Shown one piece after another: positions 23,065 to 32,490 of a stretch of DNA of 37,132 nucleotides. The position numbers and the translations under genes were made by a program. The stretch spans positions 1 to 37,132 of the forward strand of contig JAFWIU010000006.1 of the NCBI GenBank assembly GCA_017514765.1, in the 5' to 3' direction. This DNA comes from Candidatus Saccharimonadota bacterium. GTDB lineage: Bacteria > Patescibacteriota > Saccharimonadia > Saccharimonadales > Saccharimonadaceae. Within the stretch, counting starts at the first letter, position 1. Each line of letters opens with the position of its first letter. The notes beneath the pieces are model-generated. The model saw nothing but the letters and a program-made list of their open reading frames with translations. It searched no databases and had not been told where the DNA came from.

Positions 23065-24966
23065 TTACTTATCAACCACTTCACCCTCAACTGGCTCATC
23101 CGAATCCGAACCAGCACCAGACTTATCATCCGACTTCCCGCCATCCTTAGCATCTTCAGAAGCCGATTGATACATCTTCGCTCCTATCGGCATAATCTTA
23201 TCCGATAGTTCCTTGGTTGCTTCTTCGAATTTATCCTTATCCGCCGATTCGTCGTTCAATACCTTACGAGCTTCTTCTACCGCTTTCTTAATCGTCTCCT
23301 TATCTTCATCGCTAATCTTATCCTTGTATTCCGAAGGCATCTTCTCAGCCTGATAAATCGTGTTTTCTAGGTGGTTCTTCGCATCAATCGAATCGCGTCG
23401 TTTCTTATCTTCCTCTGCATGCACCTCGGCTTCCTTCTGCGCTTTCTCGATATCTTCCTTACTCATATTACCCGAATTCTGAATCGTAATCGACTGCTCC
23501 TTACCAGTCCCCTTATCCTTCGCCGTCACATTCAGAATGCCGTTTGCATCAAGGTTAAACGTTACTTCAATCTGCGGAATTCCGCGTGGCGCCGGTGCAA
23601 TACCATCCAAGATAAAGCGTCCAAGTGATTTGTTATCCTTTGCAAATTCACGCTCACCCTGCAGCACATGAATTTCCACCTGTGGCTGGTTATCCGACGC
23701 AGTTGAGAAGACCTCAGATTTCGATGTCGGAATCGTCGTGTTACGATCAATCAAAGGCGTCCTTACACCACCCATTGTCTCAATCCCGAGCGTCAGAGGT
23801 GTCACATCAAGTAACAAAATATCCTTCACGTCACCCTGCAGCACTCCACCTTGAATCGCAGCACCTACTGCCACTACCTCATCCGGGTTCACACCTTGCA
23901 TTGGTTCCTTACCGAAGATTGACTTTACCTTCTCAATCACCGCTGGCATCCTAGTCATACCACCAACCATCACTACTTCATTAATATCCGAAGTTGAAAG
24001 CTTAGCATCCTTCAAAGCCTTCTTCACCGGCTCTTCCAAGCGATTCAATAACTCTGACACCAATTCTTCCAATTTAGCTCGAGTCAAAGTATACTCAAAA
24101 TGCTTTGGTCCATCCGCATCTGCCGACAAGAAAGGAAGATTAATATCAGTCGAAGTCGACGACGAAAGTTCCTTCTTCGCTTTCTCCGCTTCATCCTTCA
24201 CCCGTTGCATTGCAGCTGCATCACCTTTAATGTCAATTCCCGACTCTTTCTTAAACTCATCGACCAAGAAATTCACCAAAATATTATCAAAGTCCTCACC
24301 ACCTAAGTGTGTATCACCGTTAGTAGACAGCACCTCGAACACTCCATCACCAATATCCATAATCGACACATCAAATGTACCACCACCAAGATCGAATACT
24401 GCAATCTTCTCATCTTTTTTACCTTCAAGACCATAAGCTAGCGCCGCTGCCGTTGGCTCATTAATAATTCGCTTCACCTCAAGACCAGCGATTTTACCCG
24501 CATCTTTCGTCGCTTGACGTTGCGAATCATCAAAATAAGCTGGCACCGTAATAATCGCTTCCGTCACCGGCTCACCAAGGAACGCCTCAGCATCCGCCTT
24601 GATTTTCGACAAAACCATCGCCGAGATTTCTTCTGGCGTATATTCCTTACCGTCCATCTCTACCGCGACGCCATTTCCCTTCTTCACAATCTTATAAGGG
24701 CTGATTTCTTTATCGCGCTCAACTTCCTTATCAGTGAACTTACGTCCAATCAAACGCTTAATACCATAAATAGTGTTCTTTGGATTCGTCACTCTCTGAC
24801 GCTGAGCGACTTTACCTACTAAACGCTCACCTTTCTTGGTTACCGCTACCACCGATGGGGTAGTTCTATCACCTTCCGCATTTGTAATCACCTCTGGCTT
24901 GCCCGCCACCATATATGCAAACGCCGAGTTGGTCGTTCCAAGATCAATTCCGATGATTTTACTCAT
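23065..24966 (-). CDS. dnaK: Chaperone DnaK (Hsp70)
   Basis: 633 aa, normal length. Hsp70 uses ATP to bind and release hydrophobic peptides, helped by DnaJ and GrpE. The nucleotide domain carries [40 protein letters not shown] and [30 protein letters not shown] marks the linker and substrate domain. The lid is charged, and the tail is Asp/Ser/Gly-rich, ending PVEGEVVDK, comparable to the usual EEVKD-like end. GAGG precedes the ATG. Unlike in many bacteria, grpE and dnaJ are not adjacent; control comes from its own CIRCE promoter. Confidence 0.98.
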   Translation of the reverse strand: MSKIIGIDLGTTNSAFAYMVAGKPEVITNAEGDRTTPSVVAVTKKGERLVGKVAQRQRVTNPKNTIYGIKRLIGRKFTDKEVERDKEISPYKIVKKGNGVAVEMDGKEYTPEEISAMVLSKIKADAEAFLGEPVTEAIITVPAYFDDSQRQATKDAGKIAGLEVKRIINEPTAAALAYGLEGKKDEKIAVFDLGGGTFDVSIMDIGDGVFEVLSTNGDTHLGGEDFDNILVNFLVDEFKKESGIDIKGDAAAMQRVKDEAEKAKKELSSSTSTDINLPFLSADADGPKHFEYTLTRAKLEELVSELLNRLEEPVKKALKDAKLSTSDINEVVMVGGMTRMPAVIEKVKSIFGKEPMQGVNPDEVVAVGAAIQGGVLQGDVKDILLLDVTPLTLGIETMGGVRTPLIDRNTTIPTSKSEVFSTASDNQPQVEIHVLQGEREFAKDNKSLGRFILDGIAPAPRGIPQIEVTFNLDANGILNVTAKDKGTGKEQSITIQNSGNMSKEDIEKAQKEAEVHAEEDKKRRDSIDAKNHLENTIYQAEKMPSEYKDKISDEDKETIKKAVEEARKVLNDESADKDKFEEATKELSDKIMPIGAKMYQSASEDAKDGGKSDDKSGAGSDSDEPVEGEVVDK

Positions 24967-24995
24967 ATTTTCCTCACTTTCTTTTACTTAATTCG

Positions 24996-25022
24996 TTGGC
25001 ACTCTTCACTGCCGAGTGCTAA
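24996..25022 (-). promoter_or_regulatory. CIRCE operator in the dnaK leader
   Basis: TTAGCACTC (25022-25014), 9 nt, GAGTGCCAA (25004-24996) on the minus strand: one base from the full consensus. It lies downstream of the predicted transcript start, the classical CIRCE placement. Confidence 0.95.
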
Positions 25023-25031
25023 TTACCATCT

Positions 25032-25060
25032 ATTGTAGCGCACTAGCACTCGCTTGTCAA
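25032..25060 (-). promoter_or_regulatory. dnaK promoter with an extra CIRCE half-site in the spacer
   Basis: TTGACA (25060-25055), 17 bp, TACAAT (25037-25032). The spacer contains GAGTGCTAG (25051-25043), identical in eight of nine bases to a CIRCE right half; no left half is present. Confidence 0.88.
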
Positions 25061-25096
25061 GACCGCCAACTCACTTTTATACTCACCTTTACACCA

Positions 25097-25753
25097 TCAT
25101 AATAAAACTATCTGATAATCAACGTTTTGCCTCTTTAACCACTCATCCACCGCCTTCTTTACCCCTGGAAGCGCCGGATTAGTGTAATCATGCACTATTA
25201 ATACTCCACCACTACTTATCCTCGACGCCACCAATCTCAACGAATCCCTAATCGATTCGTAAAAATCTCCATCCAAAAACGCCAAAGCAATCTTCTCCGG
25301 CATCTCATCTCCCGTTAAATCAGCAAACCACCCCTTCTTAATCACTGGCACTGGTAATCCTGCCCTTAAGAATCTTTCTTTCACCTCTCGTTTCGTCACC
25401 CCCAATTCTCCTGCCCGAAATGCTTCCCCGAGCACCGATTCATCTTCCAACCTCTTCTCTGGTAACCCCTCAAATGAATCATAAATCCACAATCGCTTTC
25501 GCACTTTTTCACCGGTCGTTTCTTCCACATCTTTTCCACCACTTTTCCACACCTCTTCCACAACCTTATCCACCGACTTTTCCACAAGCAAACCCCTATT
25601 ATACTCATATACTACCTCTGCCAGCAGCAACGATGTATCTCCCTTATAACACCCCAACTCTACAAAATCCCCCTCTACATCTAGTACAGACTTCGCCAAC
25701 CCAATTATCTTCTCAGTTTCTGCCCTCGAAACCTGGTCATTTTTCCAACTCAT
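25097..25753 (-). CDS. TylF/macrocin O-methyltransferase-like protein
   Basis: 218 aa from the ATG at 25753, which overlaps the uvrA stop codon (ATGA), so translation is coupled to uvrA. Class I SAM-dependent fold: FVELGCYKGDTSLLL (30-44) binds SAM, YDSFEGLP (91-98) and LAFLDGDFYESI (158-169) supply the metal and catalytic acidic residues of the TylF family, and VLIVHDYTNPALPGVKKAVDEW (184-205) follows. Members methylate sugar hydroxyls of macrolides or surface glycans; the substrate here is unknown. Residues 55-85 (VEKSVDKVVEEVWKSGGKD) look like a charged insertion and are encoded by a phased array of DnaA-box-like motifs. Confidence 0.87.
   Translation of the reverse strand: MSWKNDQVSRAETEKIIGLAKSVLDVEGDFVELGCYKGDTSLLLAEVVYEYNRGLLVEKSVDKVVEEVWKSGGKDVEETTGEKVRKRLWIYDSFEGLPEKRLEDESVLGEAFRAGELGVTKREVKERFLRAGLPVPVIKKGWFADLTGDEMPEKIALAFLDGDFYESIRDSLRLVASRISSGGVLIVHDYTNPALPGVKKAVDEWLKRQNVDYQIVLL
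25521..25586. repeat. Phased array of six DnaA-box-like motifs inside the methyltransferase gene
   Basis: Nonamers of the form T-C/T-T/A-TCCAC-A/C begin at 25521, 25532, 25543, 25554, 25566 and 25578, with steps of 11, 11, 11, 12 and 12 bp. They have one or two mismatches to TTATCCACA. The 11-bp step is not a multiple of three, so a peptide repeat does not explain it. Confidence 0.6.
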
Positions 25754-28677
25754 TTCAAATACTTTCGCAAATATTCTCCCGTAGGTGTTGTCGCTGATTT
25801 TGCCAAATCCTCCGGTGTCCCTTGTGCACAAACCTGCCCACCTTTAAGTCCTCCCTCTGGACCCATATCTATCACCCAATCTGCACTCTTTATCACGTGC
25901 AAATTATGCTCAATCACGATCATCGAATTTCCCCCATCCACCAACCGATTCAAAATATTCAGCAACCTCTTCACATCATCCGAATGCAATCCTGTCGTCG
26001 GCTCGTCCAAGATATACAAAGTCTTACCTGTCGACCGCCGCGCCAGTTCCGTTGCTAGTTTGATTCTCTGCGCCTCACCTCCCGAAAAAGTCGTCGCTGG
26101 CTGTCCTAGTCGTATATACCCTAATCCTACTTCTTGAATTGTCCGGAGTTTCGACGCAATCGCTGGAATCGCACTAAAGAATTCCACCGCCTCGTCAATC
26201 GTCATATCGAGCACCTGCGAAATATCCTTCCCCTTATATTTCACCTCTAATGCCTCTGCATTATACCTTTTACCGTGACATTTCGGACACGTCACGTATA
26301 CATCCGGCAAGAAATGCATCTCAATCTTATTCACCCCATCTCCCTGACAATGCTCACACCGTCCACCCTTCACATTAAACGAAAACCTTCCCGCCTTATA
26401 CCCCCTAACCTCCGCCTCTGGTTGCGCCGCAAAAAGTTCCCTTATCGCTGTAAACACCCCAGTATACGTCGCTGGATTTGAGCGCGGCGTCCGCCCAATC
26501 GGACTCTGATCAATCACAATCACCTTATTCAAGTTTTCAATCCCATCAATCCGCTCATGCGTCCCTGAAACCGTCTGTGCACGATGTAACCTCGCTAGTA
26601 GTTCATTTGCCAGAATCGAATTCACCAAAGTCGATTTACCCGATCCCGATACCCCCGACACTACCGTAAACACCCCTAGTGGAAAATGCACATCAATATT
26701 CTTCAAATTATTCTCTCTTGCCCCCACCACCACCAATTCACGACCTGTCTTCGGCTTCCGACGCTTCTTAGGCACCGGTATCGTCAATTCCCCTGACAAA
26801 TACTTACCAGTAATCGAAGCCGAATTTGCCATAATTTCTTCTGGTGTCCCCGCCGCCACCAAGCGCCCACCATTAAGACCCGCCCCTGGCCCAATATCAA
26901 TAATATAATCTGATTCCAACATCGTATCTTCATCGTGCTCCACTACGAGCACCGTGTTTTTCAAATCCCGCAAATGTTTCAAAGTCGCAATCAGTTTATC
27001 ATTATCTCTCTGATGCAACCCAATCGACGGCTCGTCTAGTACATACAGCACCCCTTGTAACCCCGACCCAATCTGCGTAGCAAGTCGTATTCTCTGCGCT
27101 TCTCCACCGGATAATGTATTCGCCGCCCGCCCAAGTTCCAAATACCCCAGCCCTACGTCCTGCATAAATTTCACTCGTTCCCTAATCTCTTTTAAAATTG
27201 GTCCAGCGATTAGCATATCCGAGTCCGAGAATCCCAAATCCTGCGACAGCACTTCCAGTGTCGCATCGACATCCAAATTACACATATCCACAATATTTAA
27301 ATCATGTACTGTCACAGCCAAAACGGATGGTTTCAACCTTGCTCCATGACACTCTTGACACTCCCTCACCCGCATAAATCTTTCGATGTCATGCTTCGTA
27401 AATTCTGAGACTTTCGGATCATGATATCGCCTTTCTAGCATCGGTATCACCCCCTCGTAAGTCGTCTCGTACACTGTACCGTCCGCAAATCTTCCCGAAC
27501 CCGAGATCTTCATTTCATATTTTTCATCCCCAGTTCCGTACAAAATCATATGCTGTATATCTTCCGACAATTCCCCTATCGGCGTATACACATTGAAATC
27601 ATGTTTCAATCCCACCGCCATCAATCGCTTCAACCACCACGACTCTTGTCCTACTCGATTAAATGGCCTAATTCCCCCTTCCGCAATCGTTAAATTCTTA
27701 TTAAACACTAGCGACGGGTCTATTTCCATCTTCGTCCCGAGACCAGTACACACCGGACACGCCCCCTCTGGTGCATTAAACGAAAACAGTCTCGGCGTTA
27801 ATTCTGGAATTAATTCTTCCGGATGATCCGGGCAAGCATACCTCTGCGAATACGTCAGTACCTCCGAATTTGCGCTACTAATCTTCGTTTCCCCCACCGC
27901 CGTCGAATTATCCGTCACCCGCAAAATCTGCATTATCCCCTGTCCCATCTCTAGCGCCTGCTCAATCGAACCCGCAATCCGCGTATGCAAATCTGGCGAC
28001 AGCACAAACCTGTCCACCACCACCTCAATATCATGTCTCTCATTCTTGTTTAACTCTGGAAACTCATCTAATGCATAAATAATCCCATCCACTCGCACTC
28101 TCGAAAATCCCTTAGCCGAATACTGTTCTGGCAAATGGGCAAATTCCCCCTTCTTCGCTGACACTATTGGAGCCAAACACATACATTTCGACCCCAGCGG
28201 CAGTTTCATTACCTCATTCACAATATCTTCCACCGACCTGCGGCTTACTTCTTTATGACAAATCGGACAATGCGGCACCCCCACCCTCGCAAATAACAAA
28301 CGCAAATAGTCATACACTTCCGTTACCGTCGCCACCGTCGAACGCGGATTCCGCGAAGTCGACTTCTGATCGATTGAAATCGCCGGCGAAAGACCCGTAA
28401 TCGAATCCACATCCGGTTTATCCATAATTCCGAGAAACATCCTCGCATATGACGACAATGACTCTACATATCGCCTCTGTCCTTCTGCATAAATGGTATC
28501 AAATGCAAGCGACGATTTCCCCGACCCCGAAAGCCCCGTCATAATCACCAATTTATCACGCGGAATATCCACATCCAAATTCTGCAGATTATTCTGCCTC
28601 GCCCCCCGTACTCTTATCACATTTTCGTTCCCAAAAATCTCACCCCTCTGACCATTATCCTGTTTTTCGTCTTTCAC
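25750..28677 (-). CDS. uvrA: Excinuclease ABC subunit A
   Basis: 975 aa, slightly longer than usual (about 940) because of a ~20-residue N-terminal extension before [20 protein letters not shown]. UvrA detects DNA lesions and loads UvrB in nucleotide excision repair. Two ABC ATPase modules are visible: Walker [10 protein letters not shown] (48-56) and GVSGSGKST in the second half, signatures [18 protein letters not shown] and [18 protein letters not shown], and zinc-binding Cys pairs ([24 protein letters not shown]). The start is GTG at 28677 with GGAAGG 3 nt upstream. It is the first gene of a two-gene operon with the TylF-like methyltransferase. Confidence 0.97.
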   Translation of the reverse strand: MKDEKQDNGQRGEIFGNENVIRVRGARQNNLQNLDVDIPRDKLVIMTGLSGSGKSSLAFDTIYAEGQRRYVESLSSYARMFLGIMDKPDVDSITGLSPAISIDQKSTSRNPRSTVATVTEVYDYLRLLFARVGVPHCPICHKEVSRRSVEDIVNEVMKLPLGSKCMCLAPIVSAKKGEFAHLPEQYSAKGFSRVRVDGIIYALDEFPELNKNERHDIEVVVDRFVLSPDLHTRIAGSIEQALEMGQGIMQILRVTDNSTAVGETKISSANSEVLTYSQRYACPDHPEELIPELTPRLFSFNAPEGACPVCTGLGTKMEIDPSLVFNKNLTIAEGGIRPFNRVGQESWWLKRLMAVGLKHDFNVYTPIGELSEDIQHMILYGTGDEKYEMKISGSGRFADGTVYETTYEGVIPMLERRYHDPKVSEFTKHDIERFMRVRECQECHGARLKPSVLAVTVHDLNIVDMCNLDVDATLEVLSQDLGFSDSDMLIAGPILKEIRERVKFMQDVGLGYLELGRAANTLSGGEAQRIRLATQIGSGLQGVLYVLDEPSIGLHQRDNDKLIATLKHLRDLKNTVLVVEHDEDTMLESDYIIDIGPGAGLNGGRLVAAGTPEEIMANSASITGKYLSGELTIPVPKKRRKPKTGRELVVVGARENNLKNIDVHFPLGVFTVVSGVSGSGKSTLVNSILANELLARLHRAQTVSGTHERIDGIENLNKVIVIDQSPIGRTPRSNPATYTGVFTAIRELFAAQPEAEVRGYKAGRFSFNVKGGRCEHCQGDGVNKIEMHFLPDVYVTCPKCHGKRYNAEALEVKYKGKDISQVLDMTIDEAVEFFSAIPAIASKLRTIQEVGLGYIRLGQPATTFSGGEAQRIKLATELARRSTGKTLYILDEPTTGLHSDDVKRLLNILNRLVDGGNSMIVIEHNLHVIKSADWVIDMGPEGGLKGGQVCAQGTPEDLAKSATTPTGEYLRKYLK

Positions 28678-28707
28678 TAGCCTTCCTTCCCTTAAATAAA
28701 CGCATAT

Positions 28708-28736
28708 ATTATACCAAAAACCTAGCGTTTTGTCCA
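28708..28736 (-). promoter_or_regulatory. uvrA promoter
   Basis: TGGACA (28736-28731), 17 bp, TATAAT (28713-28708), also with TGG as extended -10. The leader is about 25 nt and contains the ribosome site. Confidence 0.75.
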
Positions 28737-28767
28737 GATTACAATTTCACTATCAGAATCCAAAACA

Positions 28768-28776
28768 TGTTATAAT
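28768..28776 (+). promoter_or_regulatory. Extended -10 of the gene at 28786 (leaderless or nearly so)
   Basis: TGTTATAAT, then 9 nt to the ATG. Confidence 0.55.
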
Positions 28777-28785
28777 AAAACCATT

Positions 28786-29970
28786 ATGGTTAACTCAAAT
28801 AATGCATTCAAAAAACAGCCAGGCGAAAAAGCCAGCGAAATTGCTATCAGGTGTTTAGTGGCAATTATAATATTAGATGTCATCATGGCGTTTATTGCCA
28901 TCTTAATCCCAGACAATAGCTTCACTCTGGTCAAACTATACGCGTCCTTTGCTCTCTTTCTTCTACCCATCCTCATCACAATCGGCAATCTAAGATATAT
29001 TGAACGTTACAATATGGCAACCAAAGTTTTTTCATGGATCAGTATCGCCTGTAGTGTTCTCTTCATTCTTCTAGGTTTAGTACTTATCTGGAACGGCAAT
29101 AGCGTATCCGCACTTGACACTGCGAATGATATACCATCATCCAACTATTCCACCAACGATACACAAACAGAACACCTCCCCGCCTATATAACCAAAGACT
29201 ACGACGATGATAGTGACTCATATGATTACGACGACGACTATTATTATGATAACTATGATTATGACGACGATTACTACGATTATGATGATGATTACGATGA
29301 TTACTACGACTATAAGTACAATTACGATTACGTAGCGCCCATCAACAACACGCCATATTACACTATAGGCAGCTCATCTATAGCAACCTCCATCTCTCCA
29401 ACTTTAAAAGCCTACCTCGTCTCCCTCATTATGATGCTTTCTACCTTTTTCATCGCATCTTGTTTGAAATACAAAAATAGCTCTGTGCTGATTATCGGTC
29501 TTAAGATTGCTTCTATCGTTTGTATTGCCTGTTGCTGCCTTGTGGCAATATCATTTTTACTCTTCCCAATTCCATTTAGCGAAATGGCTGTCAGATTTGC
29601 CATCCTAGCCGTAGTTTTATCAAATAGTGGATTTGACTCGTGGCTAGCCCTCATCATTATCGCCCACAAAGAAAAACACAAAGTATCGAACAACGAAGCC
29701 AAAATCCCCCAAGACAAACACCCAGCCACAGCCAGTCCAGACACTCCAGCCATCACTCCAGAACCAACCCCAACCGATACAACAACCTCGAAGCCAACCC
29801 CAACTGACACGACACCAACCGCCTCAAAGCCAGCTCCAAGCGACACACTAACCACCTCTGAGCCAACCCCGAGCAACACACCATCAACTCAGGGACCAGC
29901 TACGACCGATACGGCTTCAACCTCAGAGCCATCTCCAACTACCGACACCCACCCCACTCCAGAAGCGTGA
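28786..29970 (+). CDS. Polytopic membrane protein with Asp/Tyr tract and Pro/Thr tail
   Basis: 394 aa, family not recognised. Helices lie at about 20-41, 47-68, 81-103, 208-227, 232-260 and 266-293, giving six membrane segments. Between helices 3 and 4 lies a ~100-residue loop whose centre (137-183) is almost only Asp and Tyr (e.g. YDYDDDYYYDNYDYDDDYYD). With a cytoplasmic N-terminus this loop would be outside the cell. From about 300 the tail is Thr/Pro/Ser-rich with recurring units like SKPTPTDTT and SEPTPSNT, probably disordered. The Asp/Tyr tract could bind cations or basic surfaces, which is inference. It ends 12 nt before the GtrA-GT2 gene. Confidence 0.8.
   Translation: MVNSNNAFKKQPGEKASEIAIRCLVAIIILDVIMAFIAILIPDNSFTLVKLYASFALFLLPILITIGNLRYIERYNMATKVFSWISIACSVLFILLGLVLIWNGNSVSALDTANDIPSSNYSTNDTQTEHLPAYITKDYDDDSDSYDYDDDYYYDNYDYDDDYYDYDDDYDDYYDYKYNYDYVAPINNTPYYTIGSSSIATSISPTLKAYLVSLIMMLSTFFIASCLKYKNSSVLIIGLKIASIVCIACCCLVAISFLLFPIPFSEMAVRFAILAVVLSNSGFDSWLALIIIAHKEKHKVSNNEAKIPQDKHPATASPDTPAITPEPTPTDTTTSKPTPTDTTPTASKPAPSDTLTTSEPTPSNTPSTQGPATTDTASTSEPSPTTDTHPTPEA
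29203..29330 (+). repeat. Low-complexity GAY/TAY codon tract
   Basis: Almost every codon is GAC, GAT, TAC or TAT. Codons vary between Asp-Tyr units, so this is not a pure microsatellite; selection on the peptide is more likely than recent slippage. Confidence 0.75.
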
Positions 29971-29976
29971 TATAAT
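29968..29976 (+). promoter_or_regulatory. Extended -10 of the GtrA-GT2 gene (predicted leaderless)
   Basis: TGATATAAT overlaps the stop codon of the preceding gene (TGA) and ends 6 nt before the ATG at 29983. Confidence 0.62.
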
Positions 29977-29982
29977 TACTCC

Positions 29983-31455
29983 ATGAACTCAATCAACAAT
30001 TCGGCCGTAAAACTCAACAAAGATGTTAAGACCAGTCAGCATGCCACACGTTACTTTTTCGTCGGTGTAACCGTCACTGTTTTTAACTATATTCTCTATG
30101 CTATTCTGTCAAATCTTCTCATCAAAGACAATAATCTCATTTGGCTCTCCAGCCTCATCGCTACCGTTATAACCACTATTGTCGCTTATATTGCTCACTC
30201 CAAGATTACTTGGAAAGAACGCCACGTCACCAAAGCCTCTATTATTCGCTTCTTCATCTGGAACGCCCTAATCACCATTATTATCAGCCCCACCCTTACT
30301 CAACTGTTTAGCCTACTCACCCCACTTTACGAATTTGTCTATAATATCACAAATTCCATCCATCTTCCCTTCACCTATGAATTCGTCCTCACCACTGGAG
30401 CATTCACACTTACTTCGATCGTTATTATGGTTCTCAATTTCCTCTTTTACGATAAATTCGTCTTTCCTAAATCTAAATCTAGCAAAGCATATTCCTCATG
30501 CAATGCCTTTCCAGACGTCAAAGTCTCCGTTATCATTCCTGTTTACAATACTGCCAAATACCTTCCCGCATGCCTAGATTCTGTCCTCGCTGAAACACAC
30601 CGTGACCTCGAAGTCATCTGCGTCAATGATGGCTCAACCGACAAATCTCCCACAATTCTCAAAAAATACGTTAACCAAGATTCCCGCATCAAAGTCATTA
30701 ACCAAAAAAACCAAGGTCTTTCCGCCGCTAGAAACGCCGGATTAAAAACTGCCACCGGCGATTACATTACCTTTATTGATTCCGACGATGAAGTTAAACC
30801 CGAGATGATAGAAAGCCTGCTAAAAGCCCTAAAAGATTCTCAAGCCGGTATCGCCGCCTGCTCGTTTGCAGAATCCTTCCCTAGTGGCAAAATCAAAAGC
30901 TTCAACAAAAATTACCCGGAAACAACTTACAATACTGAAAACGCACTAAAAGCCATGCTAAAGGAAATTGGCTTCAACGTTACCGCCACCATGAAATTAT
31001 TCTCCAGAAACACTTTAAAAGGCGTCAAATTCCCCATCGGTAAACTCCATGAAGATGTCGGCACTACCTATAAAGCAATTCTAAAAGCCAAAAACCTTAT
31101 TTTCGTCCCAGAAGACTATTATGTTTACCACCATCACGACTCTTCAATCATTAACAATTTTTCTGACCAAAAGTTCGACCTTATTACTCTCACCGACCAA
31201 ATGTGCGACGACATCGAAAAGAAATACCCAGACCTCAAAAACGCCGCCAACGAACGCCGCATGCGTGCTAGGTTTTCTATCTTACGTCAAATCCCCATTG
31301 ACCACCCCAAAGTCAAATCACTCCAAGAGTATCTCAAAACTCACCAAAAATACATCACCAAAAATCCTGAAGCCTCCAAAACCGACAAGATAGCCTTAAA
31401 ACTCGCTCTTACCAACGTCAAACTATTTCAACTCGCCTATAAGTTATTCAAATAA
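29983..31455 (+). CDS. GtrA-like membrane domain fused to GT2 glycosyltransferase
   Basis: 490 aa. Residues 20-163 are a GtrA-like domain with four helices (RYFFVGVTVTVFNYILYAIL, LIATVITTIVAYIAHSKITW, FIWNALITIIISPTL, LTSIVIMVLNFLFYDKFVF); such proteins are thought to move or hold undecaprenyl-linked sugars. From 179 a GT-A fold begins (VKVSVIIPVYNTAKYLPACL) with NDGSTD at 215-220 and the metal site DSDD at 266-269, typical of family 2. Gene order GtrA then GT2 in one chain suggests coupled transfer and flipping of a lipid-linked sugar (inference). Its last 19 bases overlap the end of convergent galE. Confidence 0.9.
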   Translation: MNSINNSAVKLNKDVKTSQHATRYFFVGVTVTVFNYILYAILSNLLIKDNNLIWLSSLIATVITTIVAYIAHSKITWKERHVTKASIIRFFIWNALITIIISPTLTQLFSLLTPLYEFVYNITNSIHLPFTYEFVLTTGAFTLTSIVIMVLNFLFYDKFVFPKSKSSKAYSSCNAFPDVKVSVIIPVYNTAKYLPACLDSVLAETHRDLEVICVNDGSTDKSPTILKKYVNQDSRIKVINQKNQGLSAARNAGLKTATGDYITFIDSDDEVKPEMIESLLKALKDSQAGIAACSFAESFPSGKIKSFNKNYPETTYNTENALKAMLKEIGFNVTATMKLFSRNTLKGVKFPIGKLHEDVGTTYKAILKAKNLIFVPEDYYVYHHHDSSIINNFSDQKFDLITLTDQMCDDIEKKYPDLKNAANERRMRARFSILRQIPIDHPKVKSLQEYLKTHQKYITKNPEASKTDKIALKLALTNVKLFQLAYKLFK

Positions 31456-32435
31456 CACATCGTATCGCGCATCGCATCTTCTACTGTCAGCTCAGTTTTC
31501 CAACCAAGCTCTTTCTTGGCCTTTGATGGATCCGCATATATTTCTGCCAAATCACCTGCCCTTCGACCAACAACTTTATACGGCAGTTTCTTGCCACTTG
31601 CTTCCTCGAACGCCGCAATCATTTCAAACACCGAAGTCCCCTTACCAGAACCTAGATTATAGATCAAAACACCAGGTTCCATCTTGTCAATCGCCGCCAC
31701 ATGCCCTTTTGCCAAATCCACCACATGTATATAATCTCTCACACCACTACCATCTGGCGTCGGATAATCATCACCATAAACATTCAACTCTTTAATCTCT
31801 CCGCGCGACACCTTCATAATAATCGGCATCAAATTATTTGGAATATCATTGGGGTCCTCACCTAATAGTCCTGATGGATGATTCCCAACCGGGTTGAAAT
31901 AGCGCAGAATCACCACCTGAAACTCCGGATCAGATTCGGCCACATCTTTCAAGATTTCCTCAATCACATGCTTCGTTTCGCCATAAGGATTTGTTATCCC
32001 CATTCCAGTCGGCATCGTCTCATCAAGTTTTGGAGTTGGTTGTTCACCATAAACCGTCGCCGATGATGAAAAAATGATTTTCTTCACCCTATGCCTCTTC
32101 ATACATTTCAGTAAATTAATCGTACCCCCAACGTTGTTTTCATAATACTTCAAAGGTTTCTCAACCGATTCGCCCACCGCTTTAAGTCCTGCAAAATGTA
32201 CCACCAAATCATATTTGTTCTCACTAAAGAGCTTGTCCATCCCTTCAAAGTCCAACAAGTCTAATTCATAAAAATTCGGCTTCTTTCCGGCAATCTCTTC
32301 AATTTTATCTAGCACCGTAATCTTTGAATTAAACAGATTGTCCATTACGTCAATCTCGTAGCCTTTTTTGTATAATTCAATAATTGTATGTGAACCGATA
32401 TAACCGGTCCCCCCAGTAACTAATATTCTCTCCAT
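31437..32435 (-). CDS. galE: UDP-glucose 4-epimerase
   Basis: 332 aa, normal length. Extended short-chain dehydrogenase: NAD-binding TGGTGYIGS at 7-15, FSSSATVYG near 122-130, catalytic Tyr and Lys in NPYGETK (Y151, K155), and GSGKGTSV, RRAGDLAEIYADPSKA and LGWKTELT in the C-terminal substrate domain. It interconverts UDP-glucose and UDP-galactose, supplying galactosyl donors to neighbouring glycosyltransferases. TATAAT ends 7 nt before the ATG, so it is predicted leaderless. The 3' end overlaps the GtrA-GT2 gene on the other strand by 19 bp. Confidence 0.96.
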   Translation of the reverse strand: MERILVTGGTGYIGSHTIIELYKKGYEIDVMDNLFNSKITVLDKIEEIAGKKPNFYELDLLDFEGMDKLFSENKYDLVVHFAGLKAVGESVEKPLKYYENNVGGTINLLKCMKRHRVKKIIFSSSATVYGEQPTPKLDETMPTGMGITNPYGETKHVIEEILKDVAESDPEFQVVILRYFNPVGNHPSGLLGEDPNDIPNNLMPIIMKVSRGEIKELNVYGDDYPTPDGSGVRDYIHVVDLAKGHVAAIDKMEPGVLIYNLGSGKGTSVFEMIAAFEEASGKKLPYKVVGRRAGDLAEIYADPSKAKKELGWKTELTVEDAMRDTMCYLNNL

Positions 32436-32442
32436 ATGACAT

Positions 32443-32465
32443 ATTATAACATTCTATGATAGAAT
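32443..32465. promoter_or_regulatory. Divergent -10 elements of galE (-) and the YidC fusion gene (+)
   Basis: Minus strand: TGTTATAAT with the TATAAT at 32448-32443, 7 nt before the galE ATG. Plus strand: TGATAGAAT ending at 32465; the leader of about 20 nt to 32491 contains GGAG at 32480-32483. One promoter predicts a leaderless mRNA, the other a normal one. Confidence 0.55.
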
Positions 32466-32490
32466 AGAATAAATAATATGGAGTGCATTT

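Noticed and set aside
25521-25586. CRISPR array
   Set aside because: The repeated unit is 9 bp with 2-3 bp spacers, far shorter than CRISPR repeats, and lies inside a coding frame.
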